A stretch of DNA of 64,000 bases. Origin: Lineus longissimus (Eukaryota; Nemertea; Pilidiophora; Heteronemertea; Lineidae). Under the pieces are notes generated by a model. That model made no database searches. It was given only the letters and a program-made list of their open reading frames with translations, and was not told the origin of the DNA. Every line of letters begins with the position of its first letter. Positions within the stretch are counted from its first letter, which is position 1. Below, piece after piece: positions 11,211 through 23,025 of the stretch. The translations under genes and the position numbers were made by a program. The stretch covers positions 126,001-190,000 of the forward strand of contig NW_027020281.1 of assembly GCF_910592395.1 (NCBI RefSeq). The letters run 5' to 3'.

Positions 11211-12235
11211 CGTCGTCCGTTAGCAGGGCACGTTTCGTAACTGTTAGAGCTATTGAGTTGAAACTTGGTACACATGTACCCTTATGTAATGACACCTTGG
11301 AGACCAAGTTTCGGTCCGATTCGTTTCATGGTTTGGCCACCAGGGGGCCAAACGTTAAAAGTGAAAATATGCAATATCTCCCTTAATAGTAGTCGGGAAA
11401 TTTTGAAAAAAATATGGTAGGTACTTCTAGCAAAGGTGCATCATATATCCTCCGGGTTTTTGATTTGACCTCCTTTTCAAGGTCACAGAGGTCAAATGGT
11501 GTAAATTGGCCGTTAGGATGTAACGATGGCACGTTTCTAAACTGCAATGACTATTGATACCAAATTTGGTACACATTTACCCCTTAGTCAGGTGATCTCA
11601 GGGACCAAAGTTTGGTCCAATATGATTCACCACTTGAACACCAGGGGGCAAAATCTAAAAACCTTAAAAATGTGATTATTCCTTAACTTCTTGCCCGATT
11701 GCCACCAATTTGATATCATGGGTACATCTAACCACCATACAGTATATGTCACACAGGTTTTTAATTTGACCTTCTTGTCAAGGTCACAGAGGTCAAATGG
11801 CATAAATTCGCCGTCAGGCCGTAACTATGGCACGTTTCTTAACTGCAATGACTATTGATCACAAATTAAGTACACATGTACCCCTTAGTCAGGTGATCTC
11901 AGGTACCGAAGTTTGGTGCGATCTGATTTGCCGTTTGGCCTCCAGGGAGGGGGCCAAATCCTAAATTCTTCAAAATGCCATTATTCCTAGTAATGACTTG
12001 CCCGATTGGCACCAATTTTATATCATAGGTACATCTAATTCTAACAACCATTCAATGTGTCACCCGGGTCTTCTTTGATTTGACCTACTTTTCAAGGTCA
12101 CAGAGGTCGAATGTACTGTAAATTGGCCATTTTGGGGAAATTGTAATTGCTTGGACCTACATCAAACCTAACACTACATGACACAATACCATGCTCTTTA
12201 TCCATCTTTCCTCCACATGAGGTGAGCACAATGGC
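11093..12235. mobile_element. Repeat element with GCTCACCTC / GAGGTGAGC ends and internal ~300-bp repeats
   Basis: Ends TTTTAGCTCACCTCTTAG and CACATGAGGTGAGCACAATGG are short inverted repeats. Inside, three diverged units repeat the order GCACGTTTC, TTGGTACACATG/TTTACCC, ACCAAG/AAGTTTGGTCC, CCAGGGGGC, TTTTCAAGGTCACAGAGGTC (about 11228-11500, 11530-11800, 11830-12110). No protein is encoded. It carries the GTC microsatellite near its left end. A non-autonomous interspersed repeat in an intron. Confidence 0.75.
11141..11220. repeat. (GTC)n microsatellite
   Basis: About 25 tandem GTC triplets at the left end of the element at 11093-12235. They translate as polyArg or poly-other tracts in every frame, so the open frames over them are artefacts. 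Confidence 0.95.
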
Positions 12236-12239
12236 CCTG

Positions 12240-14215
12240 GCCGTTTCATTAAATGGATTGAGAGGCGGTGCGTTAGGCCTGTCATTCGCATAACTATGAA
12301 ATAATTGCGTAGATATCCCTGGACCTATTTGCTATCGAAAAAGATTTTTCCTACAGTTGCTGATTTTGCTGACAATTCTAATTAGGGATATCACCGAAAT
12401 ATTTAGTAGGTGAATACGTATGTGCAGTAATGACACTTTCCCGGTGTAGTATGCGAGTGTTTCGGTGTGACAGTTTTGCCCTACAACAGCATCAGAACAA
12501 GACTGGTTGGGTCTCTCTAGCCATGGCATTGTTCGTGGGAAACACTGACACATGGAGCTTACTGAAAAATATTAGGCTTTTTTCACAACTATACTGTGCT
12601 TGTGCTTATGCCCGCTAAGCCCGCCTCTCTTCGAGTGAGGCTTGGGATTGGCTGGTCAGGGGTCTTGGGGTGTTGACACATCAAAATAGCTAACCGGCTG
12701 ACAAACCGACACGCAAAACTATTGAGCTACGGTCGGTATAGCCGTTCAAAGGGGATTTCATAACTCCAAAGTAAAGTCTTGGGCCACCGCTAGTGGTGTC
12801 TTTTATCAATCATTCCTTATTCAGATGATCCACCAATAAGCCTTTTAGCACAGCGCTATCCTGTTCTTTAGATGACGACATCCTTACTATTTATGCGTTT
12901 ATACAATAGAGCCGAGCGTCAAGGAAGAATGCCTGAGGTAGGCTATTTGCCGCGCGATGTTGTCACCTTTTATGAGATGTCAGCATTTACAAACACCCAA
13001 AGGTCCCATGAGAAAGGGATTGACGACATACCTTCGTAGAACTGCATTGTCTTTCGCTATGTCCTGTGGAAGGGGGAGTCATAGTGATGTACCCGCTTAT
13101 CGGTGGTATATGATATGATATTTATTTGTGGGGGGGGAGAGGTAAGCGCTAAAGGTGCTATTCCATGATGATACAGATTTTTTCAGAGGTTGTTCTTACA
13201 TGACCTGAAGGATCACTCCAATGATGGACAGCTTAACGAGATCTTTCAATTCAATTGATGATTAGGAGGGCCCCTCCGAGAAGTACAACGGCATGCCGAT
13301 TTCCTATCCAAAGAAGTAGAAATCCTAGAAACATGGTATCAATGCTCTATAGCCTTGTCCCTCGTGGGATTTTAGGGTAATACGTAGCGTTATTCAAAAA
13401 GGGTCTACGCCAATTAACAGCATAAGATTAGCACTTGGTGTGCGCTTTAACCCAGAAAGCGCATAAGATTTGAAAAGGACAAGTGCGGACCGGCAGAGGG
13501 CTGTATTGTGATGTTAGTGCGCCATTGGCAAAGAAATGCTCTTTTACGACAAATCAGCATAACCTTTGTGTGGAGGGATTCAAAGAAATGCTCTTTTACG
13601 ATGGATCAGCATAGCATGATAGCATGTTTTTGATAGGCTTTTTTCATAACGCATTCCCCTCATTGTCCGCACAGCGCTGTTCTTTGTATTCGAGCGCTTG
13701 GACAATAGCGAAGCATTCTTATGAAAAAAAAATTAAAATCAAATTAAAAGAGATTAAAATTTACGGACGAACATTTTATACACCAGCTGGGGAGAACCCC
13801 CCCCCCCCCCCGGCCTCCCTCCCTGTGACCCTGTCCCGCACGCGCGTGCCCAAGGTGGCTCGGTGTGTGGATTCGATCGTCTGTAACTGCACATTGGTTA
13901 CACTTGTAATACTATGTAATACTGTCCGGCCATCAAAAGGATTGGGGCCAATGAGATGAATAAAATCCCTGAACGTGACTGCGTGCCAACGCATGTAGGC
14001 CTGTTACAAATCATGCCGTCGGTCAATGATTTTGGTGGACACATCCACCTGTCTTTAACAGAATCTTATTATTGTATGAATAGAAAGAGGAGGGCTTTCT
14101 GGCGCATAAGCACAGGCACAGCATAGTCATGAAAAAAGCCTATTACACCGACGTATATGCCTACCTACGATTAAAGGCACTTGTGATTAATCTATACTAC
14201 CTGTATCAATTTCAG
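12240..14215. other. Intron without recognised elements
   Basis: Unassigned sequence. A local duplication of about 30 bp (AAGAAATGCTCTTTTACGA.. at 13530 and 13584) and a poly-C run (13798-13811) are visible. Open frames (for example 13624-13959) have no splice support. Confidence 0.5.
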
Positions 14216-14332
14216 ATGCTAAAGTGAGGAATACAAGCTTATGCATGAAGAAATGTGCCAAGGAGAGCAGTGCGGACATGTCAGGACCCTCTGAATCGAG
14301 CAATTGCAAGCATATGAAAAGGAAGGGAAAAT
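14216..14332 (+). CDS. D-type array exon, 39 codons, phase 1-1
   Basis: Acceptor AATTTCAG and donor AAAT|GTGAGT. The product starts DAKVRNTSLCMKKCAKESSA and ends in a basic KRKGK. It belongs to the D-type exons (start D-A-x-x-x-V, basic end, donor GTGAGT) also found at 14706, 16464, 18268, 33111 and 33563. Predicted disordered and nuclear-like. Confidence 0.7.
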
Positions 14333-14705
14333 GTGAGTACCAATGGCCTGACATGACATATAATGTCAGTTGCCACAATGAACTGGGTTCCGCCGAGGAG
14401 AGGGTACAGTGTCTCAACGCGCGTGCGATATAGGCAACTATCAATGCCGACGATCTTGTTGAACTATGCGTTCACAGAGCAAGGAAAAGTACTGAATGTC
14501 TTTATTTGCTGTGTTGCCCCGCTAACTGATGCTGCACTAGAGTTTATGGACCGCCAATGACTGTAATTCAGGATATAGCCCAATCTCTGGTGCATTTATC
14601 TTGAGGAAGGAATCACTGACAAAAAAACAAACCCTAGGGAAAAAGGTTGCAATCTAGGTTGAATCGGAGATCCATTAACTTTAAAACAACTTTCTAATTA
14701 TGCAG

Positions 14706-14795
14706 ACGCCGGAGAGGACGTTGCAAACAAAAAGAAAAGAGGTACCAATGCTGACATTAGACATGCTAATGGAACAAAAACGATGGAAAAACAAT
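14706..14795 (+). CDS. D-type array exon, 30 codons, phase 1-1
   Basis: Acceptor AATTATGCAG and donor ACAAT|GTGAGT. Encodes DAGEDVANKKKRGTNADIRH and an EKQ end, most like the exon at 33563 (DAEQDVESKKGR... TEKQ), which suggests the two come from one duplication. Confidence 0.7.
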
Positions 14796-14950
14796 GTGAG
14801 TTTTCGGAGAACAGTTTGAAAAGCATCTTTACCTTTAATGGCCCGACACATGACAAGTCCTCACGACTGTGATATATCATTCATTATCGGACTCTCCTTG
14901 TCAATGACAGAGACTAGCGTGGGAGTCATCAGGGCCCCCGCACTTACGTA

Positions 14951-15545
14951 CAGGGTGTTAAAAAAAGTCCGCAAACTTTAATCTCTTATAAAATTTGATA
15001 CAGGTATCACTTGAAAATGACACTGGTACCAATGAAAACTAGGAGCTCAAGCATTTTAGCTGGTGAAAGTCACACATCTCTAGCATCAATGGTTATTGCG
15101 TAACAGGCGCTCAGAAAAAGGGAGCGTTTGTCGGACCGTGCAATTACTGGCCAATTTTAGCACCTCAGATGAAGCAATTACCCACTAAACGGTCATCGTT
15201 CTTTTAAAGCTTAGAAAAGCATCGAAAAAGTCTTGTGTTACAGCGAAGACCTTATTCGGATGTAAGGAACAACTTTCCTGCCTGGAATGAGATGCTGCAT
15301 AGCGATCGGACTCAGCCAAGTGGAGCCATCTCGCTCCTCAATTGATGATTACTGACGCGGTCATAAAAACGCATTCCTTTTTTGAGCGCCTGTTACGCAA
15401 TAACCGTTGATGCTAGAGAGGTGGGACTTTCACCAACAAAAATGCTTGAGCTTCTAGTTTATATTAGTACCAGTTGCTTCCTTTTATGCTGCCTGTTGCG
15501 AATTCTATAAGAGATAAAGGTTTGTGGACTTTTTTTAACACCCTG
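14951..15545. mobile_element. Tc1/mariner-like MITE (TA target site)
   Basis: Inverted ends CAGGGTGTTAAAAAAAGTCC / GGACTTTTTTTAACACCCTG, with arms of about 175 bp, flanked by TA on each side (CGTA|CAGGG and CCCTG|TATC). The interior does not code for a transposase. Its right 259 bp (15287-15545) lie inside the 1,804-bp tandem duplication and recur at 17091-17349. Confidence 0.85.
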
Positions 15546-15763
15546 TATCACCGGCCCACTTATTACCCTGCTTGCATTTCCAAAGTCATCTGGCTTCATA
15601 CGTCTCGTGTCTACATAAGCAATGGCGGCTTGGGCAAGAAATAATGTAATCTTCACGTTTCAACAGGGCTAGGGATTATGACAAGGTAATCGAAATGTGC
15701 GCAGAATCATCCGTTCCCATCTTTTAATCAACATCTGGTGCTCATGGATACATTTTCCTTTAG

Positions 15764-16021
15764 GTAAGAAAGTGAAGCCGCCACCATCCCAGATAACCTC
15801 CACGAAGCACGAGGGATCCTATTCAGTCATCAAGAATTTGAACAGAGACCATGCAGCAACTCTAGAGAAGCAAGAAATTCATTCACCCAGGACCCCCGAT
15901 TTATCTGTCCAGCCACAGAAAAACATTTGCCCATTCATCGAGAAAAAGGAACATTATTCAGGAACTACGGCAGCTACGGTCCATATCATATCAGGGAGCA
16001 GAGAACTTCTACCAATAAAAG
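15764..16021 (+). CDS. K-type array exon (long form), 86 codons, phase 1-1
   Basis: Acceptor TCCTTTAG, then GTAAGAAAGTG as the first exon bases, and donor AAAAG|GTAAAG. The product begins (G)KKVKPPPSQITSTKHEG and contains EKQEIHSPRTPDLSVQPQKN. The first two thirds align with the shorter K exons at 21121, 22748, 25805 and 26426; the rest differs and resembles the end of E-type exons. Lys/Ser/Pro-rich, predicted disordered. Confidence 0.75.
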
Positions 16022-16463
16022 GTAAAGAGGCATTTCGTTCTGATCATTTGTCCTATCTGACCTTCATACCATGACCCCCTCCCCAAGGAAAAAAAGAACA
16101 AAATTATCTGTCACGTCGTACATTATGATATATTTGACCTGTAAAGCGTGCGATTCATTAGTGGCTTTCAATGGGTACTGCAATTGGACTACAATCTTGC
16201 ACCGCACGTTCCGGCCAGACAGGTTTTTTATACTGTACCGACTTATGTGGCGTATAATAGAAGGGCACAACCAGTCCCTAATCCCAGTCAAAAGAACGAA
16301 TCAGGCCATGGCAAGGGGTTCTGGGGCGGTAACTAATACTTTATGAGGTGACGCTTTAACTAAGTTTTTACAGTATATTGGCAGCAACAAGAATACCTCA
16401 TCAACATTCTCAGATAATATGATAATAGTATCGTCAAACTAAAATGGTGTTTACCTCCTTTAG

Positions 16464-16574
16464 ATGCTGGAGAGCAAGTTGCAAGCAAGGGGCAATACTC
16501 CAAAAGGATCTGTTTAGACTCCTCAAAACTGGCTGAAGCAGGGAATTGCAAGCTGACTAAAAGGACGGGGAAAC
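16464..16574 (+). CDS. D-type array exon, 37 codons, phase 1-1
   Basis: Acceptor CTCCTTTAG, donor AAAC|GTGAGT. Encodes DAGEQVASKGQYSKRICLDS and ends KRTGK. Nearly the same layout as 33111 (DAKVKVASKGQCSKGISAD), so K+D exon pairs have been duplicated as units. Confidence 0.75.
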
Positions 16575-17567
16575 GTGAGTAGCCCTACATGGGTGACTTT
16601 TCATGGCTTGATCAAGTTGAACAGGAAACTGTTCCTCTCTGGCTCGTATCACTGAAGAATAAGAGTTAATCATGTGGACGCAAGATTACATTGACGGCTG
16701 AGTGCGCTCAATAACCATGTCAAGTTGTATTAATCCCAACTACGACAGAAAGGATTTAAGGTATTTGTAAAATGACACATGATTGAAATTCAGCAAAACC
16801 AAGAATGCCCCTAAACATCCCAAATATATCGAGTAATCATTCATGCCCTATACCACCTTGTTCAGCAATACACATAGACCCCCAAATGATTCACAAAGAT
16901 GACCTGTCTTGCAGCATTATGTAACAATCTACTTCAAACAAAAGGATTCTTGCTGCAAATGCCCAGGGTTTAGACGGGACCGAAATGAAATTTGAACATA
17001 ATTGACCTAAGGATCCCCTTCAGATGCAGCTAGCAATTAGATTAGGAGAAATTCATTCTCAACGCTGCAAACGGCAACACTATCACCCTCATGAGATGCT
17101 GCATAGCGATCGGACTCAGCCAAGTGGAGCCATCTCGCTCCTCAATTGATGATTACTGACGCGGTCATAAAAACGCATTCCTTTTTTGAGCGCCTGTTAC
17201 GCAATAACCGTTGATGCTAGAGAGGTGGGACTTTCACCAACAAAAATGCTTGAGCTTCTAGTTTATATTAGTACCAGTTGCTTCCTTTTATGCTGCCTGT
17301 TGCGAATTCTATAAGAGATAAAAGTTTGTGGACTTTTTTTAACACCCTGTATCACCGGCCCACTTATTACCCTGCTTGCATTTCCAAAGTCATCTGGCTT
17401 CATACGTCTCGTGTCTACATAAGCAATGGCGGCTTGGGCAAGAAATAATGTAATCTTCACGTTTCAACAGGGCTAGGGATTATGACAAGGTAATCGAAAT
17501 GTGCGCAGAATCATCCGTTCCCATCTTTTAATCAACATCTGGTGCTCATGGATACATTTTCCTTTAG

Positions 17568-17825
17568 GTAAGAAAGTGAAGCCGCCACCATCCCAGATAA
17601 CCTCCACGAAGCACGAGGGATCCTATTCAGTCATCAAGAATTTGAACAGAGACCATGCAGCAACTCTAGAGAAGCAAGAAATTCATTCACCCAGGACCCC
17701 CGATTTATCTGTCCAGCCACAGAAAAACATTTGCCCATTCATCGAGAAAAAGGAACATTATTCAGGAACTACGGCAGCTACGGTCCATATCATATCAGGG
17801 AGCAGAGAACTTCTACCAATAAAAG
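17568..17825 (+). CDS. K-type array exon (long form), duplicate of 15764
   Basis: Same borders, phases and encoded residues as 15764-16021, offset by 1,804 bp. Both copies remain open and keep their splice sites, so the duplication adds 86 codons to the predicted protein without breaking the frame. A collapsed or false assembly duplication is an alternative, but the MITE present in only this copy argues for two real loci or haplotypes. Confidence 0.7.
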
Positions 17826-18267
17826 GTAAAGAGGCATTTCGTTCTGATCATTTGTCCTATCTGACCTTCATACCATGACCCCCTCCCCAAGGAAAAAAAG
17901 AACAAAATTATCTGTCACGTCGTACATTATGATATATTTGACCTGTAAAGCGTGCGATTCATTAGTGGCTTTCAATGGGTACTGCAATTGGACTACAATC
18001 TTGCACCGCACGTTCCGGCCAGACAGGTTTTTTATACTGTACCGACTTATGTGGCGTATAATAGAAGGGCACAACCAGTCCCTAATCCCAGTCAAAAGAA
18101 CGAATCAGGCCATGGCAAGGGGTTCTGGGGCGGTAACTAATACTTTAGGAGGTGACGCTTTAACTAAGTTTTTACAGTATATTGGCAGCAACAAGAATAC
18201 CTCATCAACATTCTCAGATAATATGATAATAGTATCGTCAAACTAAAATGGTGTTTACCTCCTTTAG

Positions 18268-18378
18268 ATGCTGGAGAGCAAGTTGCAAGCAAGGGGCAAT
18301 ACTCCAAAAGGATCTGTTTAGACTCCTCAAAACTGGCTGAAGCAGGGAATTGCAAGCTGACTAAAAGGACGGGGAAAC
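18268..18378 (+). CDS. D-type array exon, duplicate of 16464
   Basis: Same 37 codons, acceptor and GTGAGT donor as 16464-16574, offset by 1,804 bp. Confidence 0.7.
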
Positions 18379-18679
18379 GTGAGTAGCCCTACATGGGTGA
18401 CTTTTCATGGCTTGATCAAGTTGAACAGGAAACTGTTCCTCTCGGGCTCGTATCACTGAAGAATAAGAGTTAATCATGTGGACGCAAGATTACATTGACG
18501 GCTGAGTGCGCTCAATAACCATGTCAAGTTGTATTAATCCCAACTACGACAGAAAGGATTTAAGGTATTTGTAAAATGACACATGATTGAAATTCAGCAA
18601 AACCAAGAATGCCCCTAAACATCCCAAATATATCGAGTAATCATTCATGCCCTATACCACCTTGTTCAGCAATACACTA

Positions 18680-19442
18680 ATGCCGTGGTCACACTGGGGT
18701 TTTAACACGAATTGAATTCGAATTAAAACGTTGATACGTATTGGGGCGTCACACTCAATTCGGTTCATACCGATCTCAATCCGCTTTAACCAACACGGTT
18801 CTTAAACCGAATTGAATGCGAATCAGCTAATCCGAATCAACGAAACCGTATTGAGATTTCAAGTGTGACGCGCTTGATACGAATTAATAATTTCGATCGC
18901 ACTGTGCATGCGCCCGGCACACTTCCTCTTCCGTTAATTCTCCGCGCCAAACTTCTATCAATTCAATTGATTGTGCTGGTCTTGTGGGATGTGCTGAAGT
19001 GAATGCCTGGTAAATGGTAGAGTTATGATCTGCTAAACACAATATGAAGATGTTTTTGGAATAATTTTTTCATGCAATTTTGAATAGATTTATTTTTGTA
19101 CGGAGTAAAGTTGATCTTATCAGAGGTTTGATTGTTTGTTACGCCACAGAGACCAAAGATTGAATGGTGAATGGCCTAGGAATGTATGCTGAATGAAACT
19201 GTTCTTGTATTTTTTTATGTATGTATGTACATGTACTAGAATTTGCTTCTTGCAGGATCTGCAGATTGAAATTGAATGCTTGATGTTAGTATACGCATTG
19301 AGTGTAGCGCGTTTTAAACCGATTTGAATGCGTATTCGGGTCAGTGTGACGCGACCGTTCTGAAACTGGATTAACCAATTCGTATTCCGGAGAGCGCTCT
19401 ACGGAATTCGGTTTCAATTCGCATCCAGTGTGAACACACCAA
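18680..19442. mobile_element. MITE with GCCGTGGTCACACTGG end, second copy
   Basis: Inserted into duplication copy 2 between AATACAC and TAGACCCCC, where copy 1 (16867-16880) and the inverted copy (about 20160) read through. Ends GCCGTGGTCACACTGG and CCAGTGTGAACACACC are imperfect inverted repeats. The junctions suggest a TA-type target, but the exact duplication is unclear. The ends match 7341-8137; the centre does not. Non-coding. Confidence 0.85.
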
Positions 19443-20283
19443 TAGACCCCCAAATGATTCACAAAGATGACCTGTCTTGCAGCATTATGTAACAATCTAC
19501 TTCAAACAAAAGGATTCTTGCTGCAAATGCCCAGGGTTTAGACGGGACCGAAATGAAATTTGAACATAATTGACCTAAGGATCCCCTTCAGATGCAGCTA
19601 GCAATTAGATTAGGAGAAATTCATTCTCAACGCTGCAAACGGCAACACTATCACCCTCATGCAAGTCCTCAATTAGATGCCTCTCTTAGAAAGGTCCACA
19701 AAAATATATCCAAGGCCTACATGTACGTGTTTTGCATTGGCCTGTGTATGTGCATACCCAAAACATGCAGCAGACTTGAATGGTTTGCAGGACGCGTTGC
19801 ATTACTAGGCCCCTTTAAATTCCGTGGCATTGGACTCCAAGCATGTACATAGGCCCTATACGGCCTGTAATGTACATAGAAAGATCCACGCCTATGGATA
19901 TGTAAGAACCCTTCCATGAGAGACATCTAATTGAGGACTTGCATGAGGGTGATAGTGTTGCCGTTTGCAGCATTGAGGATGAATTTCTCCAAATCTAATT
20001 GCTAGCTGCATCTGAAGGGGATCCTTAGGTCAATTATAGACACGTTCAAATTTCATTTCGGTCCCGTCTAAACCCTGGGCATTTGCAGCAAGAATCCTTT
20101 TGTTTGAAGTAGATTGTTACATAATGCTGCAAGACAGGTCATCTTTGTGAATCATTTGGGGGTCTATGTGTATTGCTGAACAAGGTGGTATAGGGCATGA
20201 ATGATTACTCGATATATTTGGGATGTTTGGTGCATTCTAGGTTTTGCTGAATTTCAATCATGTGTCATTTTACAAATACCTTA
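19443..20283. repeat. Inverted duplication flanking a ~240-bp spacer
   Basis: The sequence at 18561-18677 plus 19443-19679 is repeated in reverse orientation at 19921-20283 (for example CTTCAGATGCAGCTAGCAAT at 19587 and ATTGCTAGCTGCATCTGAAG at 19999). The spacer 19680-19920 is itself weakly palindromic. The right arm lacks the MITE. Confidence 0.9.
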
Positions 20284-20366
20284 ATGAACCATCAGGTGGT
20301 ACGCTCTGATTGAAATGGTCTTGGGGTGAAAAGTCATACCTAATGTATTTGCGCATTTCATTTTAG

Positions 20367-20582
20367 GTAGTAAATTGGAGCAGAATACTGCTGTCGGACC
20401 AAGCTCAGTCCATGAAAGGGCTCTATTGCCAAAGCACTCCAGTCGCCCTGATCAGGCGCAGATACCCCTTACCCCAGTCCTGAAGAAAAAGGAGGATGCA
20501 TCTGGAACTACGAAGGCTTATGTTAGAACTACAGAGGTCTCCATCGCGTCTGAAAGAACGATAGTCGTGCAGCCAAAAAAAT
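20367..20582 (+). CDS. E-type array exon, copy 1, 72 codons, phase 1-1
   Basis: Acceptor CATTTTAG|GTAGTAAA and donor AAAAT|GTAAGT. Encodes (G)SKLEQNTAVGPSSVHERA, a middle KKKEDASGTTKA and the end TIVVQPKKC. The end block (T-T-x-V-x-I-x-x-E...VQPKK) also appears in the exons at 28782 and 29344, linking all array exons as one family. Predicted disordered. Confidence 0.75.
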
Positions 20583-21120
20583 GTAAGTAGCAGTGGTCCA
20601 TTCATACTGGTACCCATCTGACTCTCTTGGGAAGAAACTTAAGTGGTCTAAGAAATGTCTCAATTAGATAGATAATAGAGTGGTCTAAAAAGGCTCAATT
20701 ATGTAGATTTACCATTTTCACCTCACCTCTATTTGATCATTTTGTTTCGTCATCAGTTGCATTTGATCAATCTCGTTCCTTCGAGTTGCGTTCACCAATC
20801 AACTTAAAGCTGAGATCACAGCAAGATGTATTCCTCAGCAATTGACCATAGGAAGGAGACAAAACATTCATATTTCCCCAGTCTTTAATAAGGCAGGTAA
20901 TTTATAACACCACTCATTATCAGACCTCGAGCTACCACTTCATGTCGTCATCATTATCTCACCAACAGGGCAATCTCTTTGATCTATAGGCCTAGATATC
21001 ACAGCATGGGAGTCAGAATTTGAGCGGTGTAGAAATATCGGTTCGATTCATTTTGAATGCTATACGGACAACACTCCTTGGCATTTGTCTGTTGGTACAG
21101 GATGATCCATTTATATTTAG

Positions 21121-21324
21121 GTAAGAAAGTAAAGCCGCCACCATTCCAGACGACGTCCACAAAGGAGGATGGGTCCTGTTCAGCCCTGATAGAAACAAAA
21201 AGGAAGGGTGGAGCACGGCTAGAGAAGGAGGAAATCATTCAACCACCAAGGACCCCTGAAAAAGGGAAACTTATGACTACGGGAGCTCGGATGATATCAG
21301 CGACAAGCGATTCCCCTAAGAAAA
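21121..21324 (+). CDS. K-type array exon, copy 1, 68 codons, phase 1-1
   Basis: Acceptor TATATTTAG|GTAAGAAAG and donor AAAA|GTAAGAAA. Encodes (G)KKVKPPPFQTTSTKEDG, then EKEEIIQPPRTPEKGK and an end SDSPKK. Contains an RTPEK-type Ser/Thr-Pro site. First base run and donor share the GTAAGAAA octamer. Confidence 0.75.
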
Positions 21325-21936
21325 GTAAGAAACCTTTTGCTGCGATATTTGTCCTATCTGACCTCGCCCCATGTTCATGTAAAAAATGCGCTGTCAAGCC
21401 AGTGGGTCATTGGGAGCTGTTCATGCTATTTCCCGATTGCTGAGGGCGCATCACATCAGCTTGCTTTCAATGACAAATGAGGCATAGGCGAATGTCAGGC
21501 AGCCTGTATAGGTTCCGGTAGAGAAATTTCGGCGGACTTTGAGTTGACTCTTAAACATTTTGCTTTACCGAGCAATGTGGATGCTGTCAGCATGACATCC
21601 TGGAAACATCTACGCCTGTCACCGCTGAGCTCAGGGTGCGATCCCTTGTCGTTCCCGGTTCTTTCATGTGATAGAGTGGGCGAGCCTCTCTGGCAGCGCA
21701 GGTCTCCTCCGGGGGCTCTGGTTTCCTCCTGCATCTCCCTATATTACCTGTTAAACTATTATAATCATGTGGACGCAAGATGACATTGACGGCTAGGTCC
21801 GCTCAATAACCATGTCAAGTTGTATACATCCCAAATACGACAGAAAGGATTTAATGGACCATCAGGTGGTACGCTCTGATTGAAATGGTCTTGGGGTGAA
21901 AAGTCATACCTAATGTATTTGCGCATTTCATTTTAG

Positions 21937-22152
21937 GTAGTAAATTGGAGCAGAATACTGCTGTCGGACCAAGCTCAGTCCATGAAAGGGCTCTATTGCC
22001 GAAGCACCCCAGTCGCCCTGATCAGGCGCAGATGCCCCTTACCCCAGTCCTGAAGAAAAAGGAGGATGCATCTGGAACTACGAAGGCTCATGTTAGAACT
22101 ACAGAGGTCTCCATCGCGTCTGAGAGAACGATAGTCGTGCAGCCAAAGAAAT
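21937..22152 (+). CDS. E-type array exon, copy 2, 72 codons
   Basis: Same acceptor and donor as copy 1 at 20367, 1,570 bp further on, with a few substitutions (for example KHSSR to KHPSR and QIPL to QMPL) and no indels. The flanking intron (GGTCTTGGGGTGAAAAGTCA) is duplicated too. Confidence 0.75.
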
Positions 22153-22747
22153 GTAAGTAGCAGTGGTCCATTCATACCGGTAACCCATCTGACTCTAAGA
22201 AACTTAAGTGGTCTAAGAAAAATGGCTCAATTATGTAGATAATAGATTTGTCTAAAAAGGCTCAATTAGGTAGGTTTACCATTTTCACCTCATACTAGCG
22301 TCATCTTTCTTTGAATATTTTGTTTCGTCATCAGTTGCATTTGATCGATCTCGTTCCTTCGAGTTGCGTTCACCAATCAACTTAAAGCTGAGATCACAGC
22401 AAGATGTATTCCTCAGCAATTGACCATACGAAGAAGTCAAAACATTCATATTTTCCCAGTCTTTCATCAGGCAGGTCATTTATTACAACACTCATTATCA
22501 TACTCTCTATTTTAAAGATCTCGAGCTCAACCACTCCATGTCGTCATCATTTTATCTCGCCAACAGGGCAATCTCTCTGTTCTAATGTATAGGCCTAGAT
22601 ATCACAGCAGGGGAGTCTACTGTATAGGCCTAGATATCACAGCCCTAGATATCAGAGTGCAGAAATATTGGTTAGATTTCTAAATTCTATACGGACAACA
22701 CTCCCTGGCATTTGTCGGTTGGTACAGGATGATCCATTTACATTTAG

Positions 22748-22951
22748 GTAAGAAAGTGAAGCCGCTAGCATTTCAGAAAACGTCCACAAAAGAGGATGGA
22801 CCCCGTTCCACCGTGATAAAAACGAAAATAAAGGATAATGTACGGCTAGAGAAGGAAGAAATCATTCAATCACCGAGGACCCCTGAAAAAAGGAAACTTA
22901 TGACTACGGGAGCTCGGGTGATATCCGTGACAAGCGATTTCCCTAAGAAGA
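22748..22951 (+). CDS. K-type array exon, copy 2, 68 codons
   Basis: Acceptor TACATTTAG|GTAAGAAAG, donor AAGA|GTAAGAAA. The most diverged short K copy (VKPLAFQKTSTKEDGPRS, VIKTKIKDNVRLEKEE), yet with exactly the same length and both splice sites kept. Confidence 0.75.
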
Positions 22952-23025
22952 GTAAGAAACCTTTTGCTCCGATATTTGTCCTATCTGACCTCACCCCGCT
23001 AATACAATATACTAGCAATAACCCG

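Larger units (their letters stand above)
15287..17090. repeat. Tandem duplication, copy 1 (1,804 bp)
   Basis: This is repeated at a constant offset of 1,804 bp from 17091 onward with only a few substitutions (for example 15522, 16346 and 16641). It contains the K-type exon 15764-16021, the D-type exon 16464-16574 and the right half of the MITE. A very recent duplication. Confidence 0.95.
17091..18677. repeat. Tandem duplication, copy 2 (interrupted by a MITE)
   Basis: Continues the 1,804-bp unit. The unit is cut at about 18678 by the MITE and resumes at 19443-19663. The sequence is nearly identical to copy 1, so the two exons are present twice with the same coding sequence. Confidence 0.95.

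Noticed and set aside
11015-11386. Open frames with long poly-Arg on both strands
   Set aside because: Produced by the GTC microsatellite.
13624-13959. 111-codon plus-strand frame
   Set aside because: Crosses a poly-C run, has no splice borders or recognisable domain and lies mid-intron.
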